This document shows positions 50,387-50,522 of a DNA stretch of 50,522 nt, piece by piece. The position numbers and the translations under genes are program-made. The stretch lies in the NCBI GenBank assembly GCA_041689615.1, contig JBDNFW010000027.1, positions 1 through 50,522 on the forward strand, read 5' to 3'. The notes beneath the pieces were generated by a model that was not told where the DNA came from, ran no database searches, and saw only the letters and a list, made by a program, of their open reading frames with translations. Within the stretch, counting starts at the first letter, position 1; every line of letters begins with the position of its first letter. The stretch comes from UBA7359 sp041689615 (GTDB lineage Bacteria; Pseudomonadota; Gammaproteobacteria; Eutrophobiales; Eutrophobiaceae).

Positions 50387-50522
50387 TGAACCCCAATATT
50401 TAGACAGGTTGCTTAGGAGTTATTTTCACCTAAATTATGCTGCTACTTTCAAGTCTTCAACGATACCATATCTCTGATTCGGCGTCGTTTTGAACGTTTG
50501 ATGTTTTCGCTCTCGATTGTAA
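50387..50522 (-). mobile_element. IS3-family insertion sequence, truncated by the window edge
   Basis: A TGAACCCCAATATTTAGACA segment at 50387-50406 resembles the terminal repeat of IS3-family elements. Beyond it, on the minus strand, is the C-terminal end of an IS3 integrase-core transposase (YNRERKHQTFKTTPNQRYGI, VEDLKVAA) stopping at 50435-50437. The 90 bases between it and the nucleotidyltransferase gene are featureless. Confidence 0.75.
50435..50522 (-). CDS. IS3-family transposase OrfB, C-terminal end (5' part beyond window)
   Basis: The last 28 codons of an IS3 OrfB transposase: YNRERKHQTFKTTPNQRYGI, then VEDLKVAA and TAA. The Y-N-x-x-R-x-H-x-x-x-x-x-x-x-P-x-x-x-Y motif is typical of IS3 rve_3 ends. 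The rest lies outside the window, so intactness is unknown. Confidence 0.8.
   Translation of the reverse strand, partial: YNRERKHQTFKTTPNQRYGIVEDLKVAA

Noticed and set aside
1..50522. CRISPR, toxin-antitoxin, restriction or prophage system
   Set aside because: No regularly spaced repeats, paired small antitoxin/toxin genes, methylase/nuclease pairs or phage structural genes were seen.

Overview
The window is one AT-rich stretch of bacterial chromosome (clearly below 40% G+C by eye). Uup, SlyD, PpnP, YchJ, YjbQ, RhlE, DbpA, RNase D, Blc, HopJ-type and DUF2288 proteins together point to a gammaproteobacterium. A methylene-tetrahydromethanopterin dehydrogenase (MtdB type, 19724-20650), pyruvate phosphate dikinase and several c-type cytochromes hint at a relative of methylotrophic lineages, but nothing here fixes the genus. 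I see no rRNA, tRNA, CRISPR array, prophage or classical defence island. A partial IS3-family element ends the window.

Layout. 1-1,480 is a decaying edge: the tail of an unknown gene, a frameshifted methyltransferase, a scrap of acetyltransferase, a 167-bp inverted-repeat element and a DUF6122 membrane protein. 1,484-4,975 holds a secreted lipase, a nitroreductase and, divergently, a MerR regulator of the LitR/CarH kind without visible cobalamin ligands, overlapping a secreted hydrolase. 5,205-12,631 carries an ABM/DUF4399/unknown operon, a PilZ protein, a broken small membrane gene, a dimeric dUTPase, Uup, an EamA exporter and a DUF2288/LMW-phosphatase/fructosamine-kinase operon. 12,754-18,403 is a signalling block: PilZ, Cache-type chemoreceptor, LuxR-type response regulator, secreted SRPBCC protein and CHASE histidine kinase, with an 18-bp palindrome at the kinase promoter.

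18,461-31,432 is mostly housekeeping and small enzymes: an NYN nuclease, a cytochrome c'-like protein, MtdB, a Rap1a-like protein, SlyD/HopJ, a YhiN flavoprotein, PpnP, a PLP desulfhydrase, a LysR regulator, RNase D, a lipoprotein esterase, a diguanylate cyclase, HIT and SprT proteins, and an unknown protein. 31,441-34,132 is a P-type ATPase pseudogene with two frameshifts and two nonsense codons. 34,255-43,373 has a second cytochrome c'-like protein, a beta-propeller protein, HD, YjbQ, YchJ, CDF and PpdK proteins, a class I cytochrome c, a VOC protein, a second 167-bp inverted-repeat element and a lipocalin. 43,692-50,296 has RhlE, a Usp/SulP pair, an NYN/DbpA pair and a nucleotidyltransferase.

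The clearest multi-locus pattern is regulatory. All three c-type cytochrome genes (19099, 34255, 41839) have a perfect FNR/ANR box, TTGAT-N4-ATCAA, at promoter distance, so they look like one oxygen- or NO-responsive regulon. A second pattern is a set of intergenic hairpins that share an ATGGAT loop but have different, compensated stems, two of them linked to a 52-bp dispersed repeat. I did not find a convincing new defence or mobile system; the strongest candidates for undescribed biology are listed as findings.
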